64,000 bases of DNA from Neisseriaceae bacterium (GTDB lineage Bacteria; Pseudomonadota; Gammaproteobacteria; Burkholderiales; Chromobacteriaceae). The notes beneath the pieces are model-generated. The model did not search any database and had not been told where the DNA came from. It saw only the letters and a list, made by a program, of their open reading frames with translations. The position numbers were made by a program, and so were the translations under genes. The stretch's first letter is position 1. The number at the start of each line of letters is the position of its first letter. Of this stretch, positions 46,082 through 57,693 are shown piece by piece. The stretch spans positions 248,001 through 312,000 of the forward strand of contig JAIYAC010000006.1 of the NCBI GenBank assembly GCA_027489245.1. Reading direction: 5' to 3'.

Positions 46082-46696
46082 ATGCGTCACGCTTTTACTC
46101 TACTCATCCTTCTCGCCGGCCTGCCGGCCATGGCGGCCCCCACCCCTGCACTTACGCCTGCCAGCAGCAAACCGGTGGCCAGCAAGCTGCCTTTCATGGG
46201 GCTGGTCGCCGGCGAAACCCGGCGCGGCCAGGCGGAAAGGCTGTGGCAACAAAAACAAGCCTCGGTCTACAGCCTGTTTCATGGCAATGCCCTGGAAAAC
46301 TACCCGCAAAGCGGCGAACAAACCCTGGCCAACCTGCGCGTGGTCATTGCCGACATCCGCTCGCTGCCCATGCCAGAGCTGGAAAGCGCGCGTTTTGCCT
46401 TCTTTGATGACCTGCTATACCGCGTGAGTGCCAGCTATCGCAGCGGTATCAGCTTCCAGCAGGCGCTGGACAAGCTTGGCCCCAACTACGGCAAGCCAGA
46501 CGGGCAATCCACCACCGGGCTGCAGTACGCCAGCTGGCAAGCGGGCGATGTCTGGATGATGCTGATGGAGCAAGTCAACGGTCAGCTTGTCTTGCAGCTG
46601 GAACACACACCGCTGGCGCGCAAAGTCCGCACCTCGAATACGGAAACCTACGCCGCCTATATTCGTGCCAAACAGCACTACGTCACCCTGCCCTAA
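46082..46696 (+). CDS. Secreted protein of unknown function, paralogue A
   Basis: The 204-residue protein has a clean signal peptide (MRHAFTLLILLAGLPAMA-AP). The mature part includes PFMGLVAGETRRGQAERLW, FAFFDDLLYRVSASYRSG and LARKVRTSNTETYAAYIRAK. These blocks recur, diverged, in the next gene, so the two are tandem paralogues. The pattern (GLxxGxTR...; FxDxLLYRV; small alpha/beta units) resembles periplasmic ligand-binding or lipoprotein-like folds. I do not recognise a named family. The upstream in-frame ATG at 46019 gives no signal peptide. Confidence 0.75.
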   Translation: MRHAFTLLILLAGLPAMAAPTPALTPASSKPVASKLPFMGLVAGETRRGQAERLWQQKQASVYSLFHGNALENYPQSGEQTLANLRVVIADIRSLPMPELESARFAFFDDLLYRVSASYRSGISFQQALDKLGPNYGKPDGQSTTGLQYASWQAGDVWMMLMEQVNGQLVLQLEHTPLARKVRTSNTETYAAYIRAKQHYVTLP

Positions 46697-46761
46697 CACT
46701 GCGCCCGCCCCCCGCAGTGGCACGGGCGCCAAACCCGGGCCACCGCACCGCCCCCGCCCCC

Positions 46762-46788
46762 GCCCCAGCGGCATTCTGTCGCTGGGGC
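46762..46788 (+). terminator. Hairpin after paralogue A
   Basis: GCCCCAGCG-GCATTCTGT-CGCTGGGGC is a perfect nine-pair stem without a clear T-run, preceded by a C-rich tract (46699-46760). It may act as a weak terminator or mRNA end. Confidence 0.45.
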
Positions 46789-46975
46789 ACCACAATGAAA
46801 TACATAAGCAAGTCAATGACATGGCTATTTTTCAAGCAAACACAGCCATGACACCTAATAGCCGGATAGCAATATCTATTGCATAGCCAGTAAGCCCACG
46901 CCGGTGCATTGCCACCAATAAACAGCCCATGCCCCATGTATACTGCCGTCATGCAACCCCGACAAGCCTGCCACC

Positions 46976-47557
46976 ATGCCCGCTCCCAGACTTGCCTTCT
47001 GGCTCACCCTGCCCTGCCTGGCGCTGCCCTGCCTGGCGCAAACCAGCCTGCCGCTATTTGGCCTGCTGCCCGGCAACCACACACGGGAGCAGGTGCAGCA
47101 AGTGGTACAGGCACAGCAGGCACGCATCACCGGCGAGTTTTATGGCAATGCGCAAGACGCTTTTCTGGCAATCACGCCGGAGAACATCCCCAACAAGCGG
47201 GTGATCGTCATGCATGTAGAGGGCATGCCCGATAGCGGCACCCCACACCTGCAAATGGGTTTTCTGGACGAGGTGCTGTACCAGATACGCTTTGACTACC
47301 CGCCCGGCCCCCCCACCGACCCGACTTACCTGGACCTGACCCGCCGCTATGGCTTGCCTGCCGGGCATGGCAGTAACCAGGCCGCGGCCTATAGTTGGCC
47401 GCAAGGTGCCTACACCGTCACCCTGCAAAAGCAGCTGGCGGGCAGCTACGCACTGATCTGGCAACACAATGCCCTGGCCCGGCAGGTCACCACCAGCCAC
47501 ACGGAAGCCTATGCGGCCCATATCCGTAACAAAAAGCGCACGATAGGCCACTTCTAA
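46976..47557 (+). CDS. Secreted protein of unknown function, paralogue B
   Basis: The 193-residue protein has a signal peptide (MPAPRLAFWLTLPCLALPCLAQ). Blocks match paralogue A: PLFGLLPGNHTREQVQQVV, MGFLDEVLYQIRFDYPPG and LARQVTTSHTEAYAAHIRNK. Identity is low but in the same order, and both proteins share the same length and ending. The C-terminal block is the best conserved. A copy of GTTGGCCGC lies inside it at 47394. Confidence 0.75.
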   Translation: MPAPRLAFWLTLPCLALPCLAQTSLPLFGLLPGNHTREQVQQVVQAQQARITGEFYGNAQDAFLAITPENIPNKRVIVMHVEGMPDSGTPHLQMGFLDEVLYQIRFDYPPGPPTDPTYLDLTRRYGLPAGHGSNQAAAYSWPQGAYTVTLQKQLAGSYALIWQHNALARQVTTSHTEAYAAHIRNKKRTIGHF

Positions 47558-47710
47558 TGGTTGGCCGGGCTGGCCAGTGCCACGTCATCGCGCTACCGGG
47601 CACGGCGTGAGAACACAGAATTCAGCATCGGGCATGGCGTTTATTGCATAGGCTTCTATAAATGAAACATCTCCCGCTGCATGTTTCTCCTCTCCGTACC
47701 CGGAGTTCTG

Positions 47711-47735
47711 CCCGCCACCCAGGCGGGTTTTTCTT
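47711..47735 (+). terminator. Terminator after paralogue B
   Basis: CCCGCC-ACCCA-GGCGGG followed by TTTTTCTT is a short, strong intrinsic terminator, 150 bases after the stop and just before the end of the convergent LysE gene. Confidence 0.8.
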
Positions 47736-47754
47736 GCCTGTGCCCCCCGCCGCA

Positions 47755-48390
47755 CTAACGCCAGGACGCCAAGCCCAGTACGACAGCCAGCAACACCAGC
47801 ACCGCGCCGATAGCTTGCTCGATACGGTGGCGGTAACGCGCCACCAGCCCCCGTGCCGCCTGCGAGGAAAACGCACACGCTACCAGCGCGAACCACAACA
47901 AGTGCGCCAGCGACATGAACGCGCCGTATGCCAGCTGCAGCCAAAGCGGCGTGGCAGGGTGAATCACCTGGCTAAACAGCGACAGTACAAATAGCGTGGT
48001 TTTAGGGTTCAGCGCATTGGTCAGCAGGCCGCTGCGCAAGGCCGCCCAATCGGCCAGGGCCAGGCCCGCCGCCCCATCACCCGCTTGCGGCCGGCTACCC
48101 AGCATGCCCAGTCCCAGGTACAGCAGATAGGCCGCACCTAGCACTTTCAGGGCAAAAAACCACCACGGCGACTGCGCCAGCAACCACGCCAGACCCAGCA
48201 AGGCGTAGCCCACGTGCAGCCACACCCCCAGCGCAATGCCAACGGCGCTGAACACCCCGGCGCGGCGCGACGCCAGCATGCTGTTGCGCGTCACCATGGC
48301 AAAGTCTGCCCCCGGGCTCACCACCGCCAGGATGGTAATGGAGGCGACAGCCAGCAGCTCGGCACCCGGTAACAGGTCAGGATTCATCAT
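47755..48390 (-). CDS. LysE/RhtB-family amino acid exporter
   Basis: The 211-residue protein has six predicted membrane helices and the family pattern SITILAVVSPGADFAMVTRNSM near the start, and LLTNALNPKTTLFVLSLFSQ in the middle. It would export an amino acid or related metabolite. Start at 48390 or 48387 (MMNPDLL), after GAGGAAG. It is divergent from a LysR gene, the usual pairing for LysE/ArgO-type exporters. Confidence 0.9.
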   Translation of the reverse strand: MMNPDLLPGAELLAVASITILAVVSPGADFAMVTRNSMLASRRAGVFSAVGIALGVWLHVGYALLGLAWLLAQSPWWFFALKVLGAAYLLYLGLGMLGSRPQAGDGAAGLALADWAALRSGLLTNALNPKTTLFVLSLFSQVIHPATPLWLQLAYGAFMSLAHLLWFALVACAFSSQAARGLVARYRHRIEQAIGAVLVLLAVVLGLASWR

Positions 48391-48501
48391 CGTTTTCTTC
48401 CTCGAAAGACAGCGCCACATCGGCAAAGCGTCATTCTGCGCAGCCTTAAGCCGGCTGAAAAACGATGTATGCTGCAGTAAATACGTGAGGAAAACTCAAG
48501 C

Positions 48502-49392
48502 ATGCCACCCCGCCTGCCACCCCTGAACAGCCTGCGCGTGTTCGAAGCCGCCGCCCGTCACGCCAGCTTTGCCCGCGCCGCCGACGAGCTGCACCTGACC
48601 CACGGCGCCATCAGCCGCCAGATCCGCCAGCTGGAAGACCAACTGGGGCTGGCCCTGTTTGAACGGCGCAACCGTGCCGTGTTTCTTACCGCTGCCGGCA
48701 CGCAGCTACACGAAGCCTGTCGCGAGGCGCTGGGCCAGCTGCAGCACACGCTGGCCCAGCTACAGGCACAGAGCAGCCCGCCACCGCTGGTGCTGTCGTG
48801 CGAACCCACGCTGGCCATGCGCTGGCTGATTCCGCGCCTGCCGGCCTTGCGTGCGCAACACCCCGACATCGCCCTGCACCTGCTCACCGCCGGCGGCGCC
48901 GTGGACTTTGCCCGCGATCGGGTTGACCTGGCGCTACGCCGCAACGACTTTGCCTGGCAAGCCGACAGCCATCTGGCCGAATTGGCCGCCGAATACACCG
49001 GGCCCGTTTGCCAGCCGGCCCAGGCAACGGCGGTCACCACCGGCAGCCCGCACACCTGGCTGCACACCCACAGCCGCGACAGTGCCTGGGCACAGTGGCA
49101 GGCACGCAGCGGCCAGGCCCTGCCCTGTGCCGGCCACAACACGCTGGAGCATTTCTACCTCAGCCTGCAGGCTGCCGGTGCCGGGCTAGGGCTGGCCATC
49201 GGCTCGGTGTTCATGGTGGCGGACGAGTTGGCCGCAGCACGGCTGGCGGCCCCGCTGGGCTTTGTCGCCGACGGCTCGGCCTACGTGCTGCTATCGCCGC
49301 AAGCCTTCGACAGCGACCGGCGGCGCAGCGCGGTGCTGGCCTGGTTACGCCACGAAATGGCCGCCACGCTGCAGCAAGCCGGGTTGGGCTAG
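48502..49392 (+). CDS. LysR-family transcriptional regulator, GcvA-like
   Basis: The 296-residue protein has the winged helix at about 6-65 (AADELHLTHGAISRQIRQLE) and a LysR effector domain. It is divergent from the LysE exporter and probably controls it in response to the exported amino acid. It belongs to the same subgroup as the gene at 1895. Confidence 0.9.
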   Translation: MPPRLPPLNSLRVFEAAARHASFARAADELHLTHGAISRQIRQLEDQLGLALFERRNRAVFLTAAGTQLHEACREALGQLQHTLAQLQAQSSPPPLVLSCEPTLAMRWLIPRLPALRAQHPDIALHLLTAGGAVDFARDRVDLALRRNDFAWQADSHLAELAAEYTGPVCQPAQATAVTTGSPHTWLHTHSRDSAWAQWQARSGQALPCAGHNTLEHFYLSLQAAGAGLGLAIGSVFMVADELAAARLAAPLGFVADGSAYVLLSPQAFDSDRRRSAVLAWLRHEMAATLQQAGLG

Positions 49393-49428
49393 GGTCAGCC
49401 GCCCCACCCCCGCCCCCTGCCAAACAAG

Positions 49429-49463
49429 AAAAACGCCCCCGGCCGGCAAACGGCAGGGGGCGT
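49429..49463 (-). terminator. Terminator after gcr
   Basis: CACGCCCCCTGCCG-TTTG-CCGGCCGGGGGCG followed by TTTTTCTTG on the minus strand makes a GC-rich stem 20 bases beyond the gcr stop. Confidence 0.8.
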
Positions 49464-49482
49464 GGCAGACAGGTGTGGCAGC

Positions 49483-51477
49483 TTAACTGGCGGACGTGTC
49501 CTGTACCGCGTCTTTGGGCGGGATGAAAAAGTCCTTCGGCTTCTGCCAGAAGCGCCGCGCCAGCGCCGGCAACAGTGGCAGCGCATCGGTGCCTTTGAGC
49601 TTGCGCGAGCGTAGCGCCACCCATAGTGCCAGGGTAAAGCTCACCAGCAGGTTGGTCATGCCGATCAGCAGCACACCACCCACCGACCACAGCACCAGTG
49701 GCAGCGGTATCAGGTAGTCGTAGGTCACCGCCGCATACGACAGATACGCCGACGAGAAGGTAATGTGGCGGATATCCAGCGGCAAACCCAGCAGGAAACC
49801 GATGGTGCCGGTTACCCCCAGGAATAGGCCAAAGTAAAAGTTGCCGGCCAGGCCGCCCAGGTTGTGTTCCACGTAATGCGCCAGGCGCCGTGTGCGCGCC
49901 TCGCCCAGCAGGCGGTTCAGCCACGGCAATGCGGCCAACCTTTGCGGAATCTGGCGATAAATGGCCAGGTTGTCGTAGTAGCCGGCAATCAGCCCGGCCA
50001 GAAACAGGTACACCCCGGCAATGGCGGCATGGAAGATGGCCAGACTGTGTACCGGGTCCAGGTCGGCCAGCAGGTGCGCCGCCTTGTCGGTATTGACGAC
50101 CGGCGCGCCGGTAAACGCCTGCCAGCTCACTGCAATCAGCCAGGCTACCGGTATGGCCGCCAGCACATTACCCAGAATGGCGACAAACTGCGTGCGCATC
50201 ACCTTGGCCACCAGCTCGGCCAGCTGCGGCATGTCGGGCTTGCCGCCCGACTCGTGGATCACGGCGGCAATGCGCGCTGCGGTCATGGCGGGCTGCTTGG
50301 TGGCAATGGTGAAGTGCAGCACGTGTACCAGCATGAAACCCAGCGAGTAGTTCAGGCCAAAGGCCAGCGCCTCCCAGATCAACGGCAGGTGCATCTTGGC
50401 CAGCAGCAATTTGATCAGGGCCATGAAGCCCACGATCACGCCGGCGCCGATAGCGGCACTGGCCATGTCTTTCCACTGTTTGCGATCTTCGGCAATGTAA
50501 TGCTCACCGTGGCGGCCGGCGTGCTCGGTAACCTGGCGCGCCAGCATTTCGGTATTGCTGGTAAATACGTCACGCACGCTGAAGCGGCGGTTTTCGGCAC
50601 GTACCAGCTCGACCAGCAGGCCGAACAGCGTGCCATTGGCGGCAGGGCTGCTGTCGGTATCCAGCAAGGCCAGCAGCGTGCGCAGGCGGCCAATGTGCTG
50701 GCCCAAGCGTATCAAATGGTAAGTCAGGCTAACCGACACGCCGCGTTCGTGCGCAACCTTGCGCAGGCGGGTAATCAGCTCTTCGCACTGCGCCAGCAGC
50801 ACCAGCATGTGCTTTTCGTCTACCGGCTGGCAGGCTGTGTCTACCATGGCCTGGCGGGCCGACTCCACATAGCGCATGGCCTCGGAAGCCAGGTGCAGAA
50901 ACGGCGACTCGAAGCGTTCGATGTCGGGGTACACCCGCACCAGCTCCGGCTCCAGCCCGATGGCGGTAATGCGGGCGGTCAGCACCTGCACCGCCTCCAG
51001 CAGCTGCTGGCGCACCGGGTTGGCCGCAGCGGCCGGCAGCTCGCCCCAGGCCAGCGCCTGCCATAGCTCCAGCCACACGTCCTGCGCCACGGCACCTACC
51101 CAGCGGTAGTCTTCCGGGTGGCTGAAAATCAGGCCGAACTGGTCGGCCAGGTGGTGGGGCGAGCGGGCCGGTGGCAGCAGGCGCTCGCCAATACGGCGTT
51201 TGATGGCGCCAGAAAACGGCTCGTTCGATAACAGCCCGGTATCGGTATACAGCTGCACCTGGCGTGTGGTGGCCAGCAGGTCGAGAATGGCGCGGCGCAA
51301 GCCGTCACGGTAGTCGGGGTGGCGGCTGAGCAGGTAGGTCAGCGCACGCAGGTTGCTGGTGGCCTGGACAAAATCGCCGGCGTCGTCGGGGCGCAGCGTG
51401 GCCAGCAGGCTGGCCAGCGGGGCCACCGCGCTGTCGGGGCTCTGGCGCTGGGCCAGGGTTTGCAAAAGTTGATCCAT
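49483..51477 (-). CDS. gcr: Gcr-type 'site-specific recombinase' family membrane protein
   Basis: The 664-residue protein has a soluble N-terminal half (residues 1-330) and a C-terminal half with several membrane helices (for example near 348-370, 470-500 and 580-640). It matches the family named after the gonococcal gcr product. The recombinase name is historical; the membrane architecture and absence of recognisable catalytic motifs make DNA recombination doubtful. ATG 51477 follows AGGAAGGTGC. Confidence 0.75.
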   Translation of the reverse strand: MDQLLQTLAQRQSPDSAVAPLASLLATLRPDDAGDFVQATSNLRALTYLLSRHPDYRDGLRRAILDLLATTRQVQLYTDTGLLSNEPFSGAIKRRIGERLLPPARSPHHLADQFGLIFSHPEDYRWVGAVAQDVWLELWQALAWGELPAAAANPVRQQLLEAVQVLTARITAIGLEPELVRVYPDIERFESPFLHLASEAMRYVESARQAMVDTACQPVDEKHMLVLLAQCEELITRLRKVAHERGVSVSLTYHLIRLGQHIGRLRTLLALLDTDSSPAANGTLFGLLVELVRAENRRFSVRDVFTSNTEMLARQVTEHAGRHGEHYIAEDRKQWKDMASAAIGAGVIVGFMALIKLLLAKMHLPLIWEALAFGLNYSLGFMLVHVLHFTIATKQPAMTAARIAAVIHESGGKPDMPQLAELVAKVMRTQFVAILGNVLAAIPVAWLIAVSWQAFTGAPVVNTDKAAHLLADLDPVHSLAIFHAAIAGVYLFLAGLIAGYYDNLAIYRQIPQRLAALPWLNRLLGEARTRRLAHYVEHNLGGLAGNFYFGLFLGVTGTIGFLLGLPLDIRHITFSSAYLSYAAVTYDYLIPLPLVLWSVGGVLLIGMTNLLVSFTLALWVALRSRKLKGTDALPLLPALARRFWQKPKDFFIPPKDAVQDTSAS

Positions 51478-51670
51478 GCACCTTCCTGAAACGGTTGTCG
51501 TTATGCTGGTGGGTCAGCGCAGCCAGCGGCTGCGGTGCCCAGACTGACGCGAAGCCGCCCGGCTGACAAGCCGGATATGGCAGCGTATCAGTACAATGTA
51601 TTTTTATGACCACCGTGCGGTCGTCAAGGTTCCTTTTCGACAAAACCATTCACCCACGGCTGGCACATGA

Positions 51671-51703
51671 AAAACGGCCAACCTGGCTAGCAGGTTGGCC
51701 GCA
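51671..51703 (-). terminator. Terminator of clpB, built from an inverted GCGGCCAAC pair
   Basis: On the minus strand TGCGGCCAACCTG-CTAGC-CAGGTTGGCCG is followed by TTTTTCATG. One arm is a perfect copy of the word and the other has CGGCCAACC with A for the first G. It lies 35 bases past the clpB stop. Confidence 0.9.
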
Positions 51704-51737
51704 ATCCATTCAGCCTGCGTACCCGACGCTACGGCGA

Positions 51738-54314
<2,577 letters not shown>

Positions 54315-54353
54315 GACAGCCTCCTTGGCAATAAATGTCTGATGCTTACTAGC

Positions 54354-54380
54354 TGGGGCAAAGTCAGCTGCTTTTCAAGG
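54354..54380 (-). promoter_or_regulatory. Sigma-32 heat-shock promoter of clpB
   Basis: On the minus strand CTTGAA (54380-54375), a 15-base spacer and CCCCAG (54359-54354) match the RpoH consensus CTTGAA / CCCCAT. This fits ClpB as a heat-shock protein. Confidence 0.8.
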
Positions 54381-54461
54381 TTCACATCGGCGGCTTTTTG
54401 CCTACCATCAAAGAGCAAGCCATGGCTGTTAAACCATCTCCTATCAAGACATGGGGGTAAT

Positions 54462-54935
54462 ATGAAAACAAAACTACTGGCAATCACGCTGCTACTGGGC
54501 TGTAGCAGCGCCATGGCAGATACCTCGCTACTGGTATTCGGGGCATCGCACCACGGCAGCTGCGATAGCACGCGCTATCACTGCGACCTGAACAACAGCA
54601 ACCCCGGCCTGGGGCTGGAGCTGGCCGAGCCAATGGTGGACTACAGCCTGTTTGTACGCGGCGGCAGCTACCGCGACTCGCGCCGCGAAACGGCTTATTT
54701 TGTGGCAGGTGGCGGGCGCACAGAATGGGAGGTCAGCCGTGACATGGTGGTGGGCGCCGGCGTGATGGTGGGCTACCTGAACGGCAGCGGCATGCACGGC
54801 CTGGCGGGGCTGCCTTTTGTCACCGTAGGGGGCAAGCTGCTGCAGCTGGAGATAGGCTATGTGCCGGAAATACACTGGAAAGACCGCATGATGCCGGCCA
54901 CCACCACATTCAACCTGCGCTGGCAGCTAGACTAG
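54462..54935 (+). CDS. Small predicted outer-membrane beta-barrel protein
   Basis: The 157-residue protein has a signal peptide (MKTKLLAITLLLGCSSAMA-DT). The mature part is a series of alternating short beta strands rich in Gly, Tyr and aromatic residues (GLGLELAEPMVDYSLFVRGG, VGAGVMVGYLNGSG), ending in FNLRWQLD. It resembles small enterobacterial and phage-associated outer-membrane barrels, but I cannot name the family. The ribosome site is GGGGGTAAT. Confidence 0.7.
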   Translation: MKTKLLAITLLLGCSSAMADTSLLVFGASHHGSCDSTRYHCDLNNSNPGLGLELAEPMVDYSLFVRGGSYRDSRRETAYFVAGGGRTEWEVSRDMVVGAGVMVGYLNGSGMHGLAGLPFVTVGGKLLQLEIGYVPEIHWKDRMMPATTTFNLRWQLD

Positions 54936-55061
54936 ACCGCTACGCCGGCACCCCGTCACGGATGCCGGCTTTTTGCATTGCAGCATAGGCGCTTTTCCTG
55001 CAAGCAGGCATACTATGCACCATCTCGGATTCACCCCGTGCCTATGGCACCAGGCAACAGC

Positions 55062-57059
55062 ATGACTTCACCTCTTCACCCCGCCCGTCTGGACTGGAGC
55101 ACCGGCCTGCCGATGTCCGCCGACTATGGCGATGTGTATTTCTCGCGCGATAGCGGCCTGGCCGAAACCCGCCACGTGTTTGTCGATAACAACGACCTGC
55201 CGCAGCGTTTTGCTGCACTGCAAAGCGGCGAGTTGTTCACCATCGGCGAAACCGGTTTTGGCACCGGCCTGAACTTTCTGGTGGCGTGGCAGTGCTTTCT
55301 GGCCCACGCCCCGGCCGGGGCACGGCTCGCCTTTGTCAGCACCGAAAAGCACCCGCTCTCCCCTGCAGACATGCAGCGTGCGCTGGCCATGTGGCCAGCG
55401 TTGGCCGCAGAGGCCGCCGAGCTGTTGCAACAGTACCAAACGCTGGCCCCCGGCTGGCACCGCTTTGTACTGGCCGCGGGGCGCATCACGCTCACCCTGC
55501 TGGTAGGCGACGCGCTGGCCACGCTGCCCGAGCTGGATGCGCGGGTGGATGCGTGGTTTCTGGATGGCTTTGCCCCGTCTCGCAACCCCGACATGTGGCA
55601 GCCCGCGCTGTTTGAACAGCTGGCACGCCTGAGCAAATCCGGCGCCACGCTGGCTACCTTTACCTGCGCCGGCGTGGTACGGCGCGGCCTGGCCGAGGCC
55701 GGCTTTGCCGTGGAAAAAGTCCCCGGTTTTGGCAGCAAGCGGGAAATGACGCGCGGCCAGCTGGCCAGCGCACCCGCCAGCAGCTGGCAAGCGCCCTGGT
55801 ACGCCCGCCCGCAGCTACCCGCCCAGCTGGAACGCACGGCCATTGTGGTGGGGGCCGGCATTGCCGGCGCCAGCATTGCCTATAGCCTGGCCGTGCGCGG
55901 CTGGCAGGTGACGGTAGTAGACCGCCACCCGGTACCGGCCAACGAGGCATCGGGCAACCCGCAAGGCGTACTGTATACCAAGCTGTCGCCGCACTTTACT
56001 CCGCTTACCCAGCTGATTTTGTCCGGCTACGGCTACAGCCTGCGCACCCTGGCCGCCAGCCTGCCACAAGGCGACGACACCTGGCGCCAATGCGGCGTAT
56101 TGCAGCTGGCGCACAATGCCGAAGAAAGCAAACGCCAGCATGGCCTGGCGCTGGCAGGCCTGCCGCACGGCATCCTGCACGCGGTAGATAGCGAACAAGC
56201 CTCGCAGCTGGCCGGCATAGCGGTAGACCTGCCCGGCCTGTACTTTCCGCAAGGCGGCTGGCTGCACCCGCCAGCGCTGGTACGCCGCCTGCTGGACCAC
56301 CCCAACATCACCCTGCGTCTGGCGACGGCCATTACCGAGCTCTCGCAAAACCCGGCCGACCACAGCTGGGTCGCCATGGATAGCGAAGGCCCCATGGCCA
56401 TTGGCGGTATTGCCGTGCTGGCCACCGCCAACGAAACGGTACAGTTCGACCCAACCTTCTACCTGCCGGTAAAACGCATTCGCGGCCAGGTGTCGGTGGT
56501 GGCCGCCACGCCAGCCAGCCACGCGCTAAAAACCGTGATTTGCGGCGAGGGCTATATTTCGCCGGCACGCGGCGACACGCACTGCATGGGCGCTACCTTC
56601 AAGTTTGATACCAGCGACACCCAGCCTTGTGCCAGCGAGCACCAGGAAAACCTGGACATGCTGGCGCAGATGAGCCCGGCACTGCACCAGGCACTGGGTG
56701 GCCATAACCTGACCGCCAGCCAATGCCATGGCCGTGCAGCGCTGCGCTGCACCAGCCCGGACTATCTGCCCATGTGCGGCGCCATTGTGGACCGCGAAGC
56801 CTTCAACGACCTGTATGCCCCGCTGGGGCGCGATGCCTCGCTGAAACTGAGCCAGAGCGCCCCCGAGGTCACCGGCCTGTTTGTCAGCACCGCGCACGGC
56901 TCGCGCGGCATGGTCACCGCCCCGCTATGCGGCGAGGTGCTGGCCAGCTTGCTGGACAACGAACCGGCCCCGCTGCCCAAGCCCATCATGGACGCCATCC
57001 ACCCCAGCCGCTTCCTGGTGCGTGACATCATTCGCCAGAAGCTGCGCGAACGCGACTGA
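55062..57059 (+). CDS. mnmC: Bifunctional tRNA 5-methylaminomethyl-2-thiouridine methyltransferase / FAD oxidoreductase
   Basis: The 665-residue protein has an N-terminal SAM methyltransferase domain (GETGFGTGLNFL at 62-73; DGFAPSRNPDMW). The C-terminal FAD oxidoreductase part starts with VVGAGIAGASIAYSLAVRGW. It converts cmnm5s2U34 to mnm5s2U34 in tRNAs for Lys, Glu and Gln. The start at 55062 (MTSPLHPARLDW) fits the family; the ATG at 55044 is an alternative. No strong ribosome site is seen. Confidence 0.95.
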   Translation: MTSPLHPARLDWSTGLPMSADYGDVYFSRDSGLAETRHVFVDNNDLPQRFAALQSGELFTIGETGFGTGLNFLVAWQCFLAHAPAGARLAFVSTEKHPLSPADMQRALAMWPALAAEAAELLQQYQTLAPGWHRFVLAAGRITLTLLVGDALATLPELDARVDAWFLDGFAPSRNPDMWQPALFEQLARLSKSGATLATFTCAGVVRRGLAEAGFAVEKVPGFGSKREMTRGQLASAPASSWQAPWYARPQLPAQLERTAIVVGAGIAGASIAYSLAVRGWQVTVVDRHPVPANEASGNPQGVLYTKLSPHFTPLTQLILSGYGYSLRTLAASLPQGDDTWRQCGVLQLAHNAEESKRQHGLALAGLPHGILHAVDSEQASQLAGIAVDLPGLYFPQGGWLHPPALVRRLLDHPNITLRLATAITELSQNPADHSWVAMDSEGPMAIGGIAVLATANETVQFDPTFYLPVKRIRGQVSVVAATPASHALKTVICGEGYISPARGDTHCMGATFKFDTSDTQPCASEHQENLDMLAQMSPALHQALGGHNLTASQCHGRAALRCTSPDYLPMCGAIVDREAFNDLYAPLGRDASLKLSQSAPEVTGLFVSTAHGSRGMVTAPLCGEVLASLLDNEPAPLPKPIMDAIHPSRFLVRDIIRQKLRERD

Positions 57060-57082
57060 CACCCCGCCAACGGCCACAAAAC

Positions 57083-57115
57083 AAAAGGCGCCGCTCATGC
57101 GAGAGGCGCCTTTTT
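57083..57115. terminator. Terminator between mnmC and thioesterase genes
   Basis: AAAAGGCGCC-GCTCATGCGAGA-GGCGCCTTTTT is a perfect stem with A and T runs, serving both convergent genes. Confidence 0.9.
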
Positions 57116-57131
57116 CATGGTGCGGCCTGCG

Positions 57132-57557
57132 TCAGGCTTCGGCACCTGCCGCCCGCAGCTGCGCGCGGATAGGCTCCGGGATGGACACCGACTTGCCCGC
57201 CTGGTAATCCACCCACACCAGCGTGGCCTCGCCCACTGCGTAGACGGTATCGTCATCGCCCTGCAGGTAGAAATGATGGCGCAGCGTCAGGCTGCTGCGG
57301 CCAACCTTGACCACGCCGGTGGTCACCACCACGGTAGCCGGGTAGGACAGCTCGCGCTTGTAGGTACAGCTGGTGCTACCCAGCACCGGGCCAATGCCGG
57401 CCGGGTCGATGGGAAAGCCCATGCTGTCCAGCCACTCCACCCGGATCTGCTCCATATAGCGGAAATAATAGGTATTGTTCAGGTGCCCTACCGCGTCCAT
57501 ATCGCCCCAGCGCATGGTAATGGTACGGCGGTCCAGCAACGGCAGTGTCTTGTCCAT
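57132..57557 (-). CDS. Hotdog-fold acyl-CoA thioesterase (4HBT family)
   Basis: The 141-residue protein has MRWGDMDAVGHLNNTYYFRY, the signature of 4-hydroxybenzoyl-CoA thioesterase-type hotdog enzymes with the catalytic Asp, and later GRSSLTLRHHFY. It hydrolyses an acyl-CoA of unknown chain. ATG 57557 is seven bases after AGGA; ATG 57563 is too close to that site. Confidence 0.9.
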   Translation of the reverse strand: MDKTLPLLDRRTITMRWGDMDAVGHLNNTYYFRYMEQIRVEWLDSMGFPIDPAGIGPVLGSTSCTYKRELSYPATVVVTTGVVKVGRSSLTLRHHFYLQGDDDTVYAVGEATLVWVDYQAGKSVSIPEPIRAQLRAAGAEA

Positions 57558-57693
57558 GGTCATCCTTTATGTGCAATGCAGCATCATCATAATGGCCCGC
57601 TTCCGTAAACGTAAGTAGCCGGCACAAACGCACTGTTCGCACACCCCGCCCCGCTTGGGCTAAAATGCCAGCCCCTTACGCACGCACACGCCC

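Noticed and set aside
49483-51477. True DNA site-specific recombinase
   Set aside because: Despite the family name, the protein has several membrane helices and no tyrosine or serine recombinase motif.
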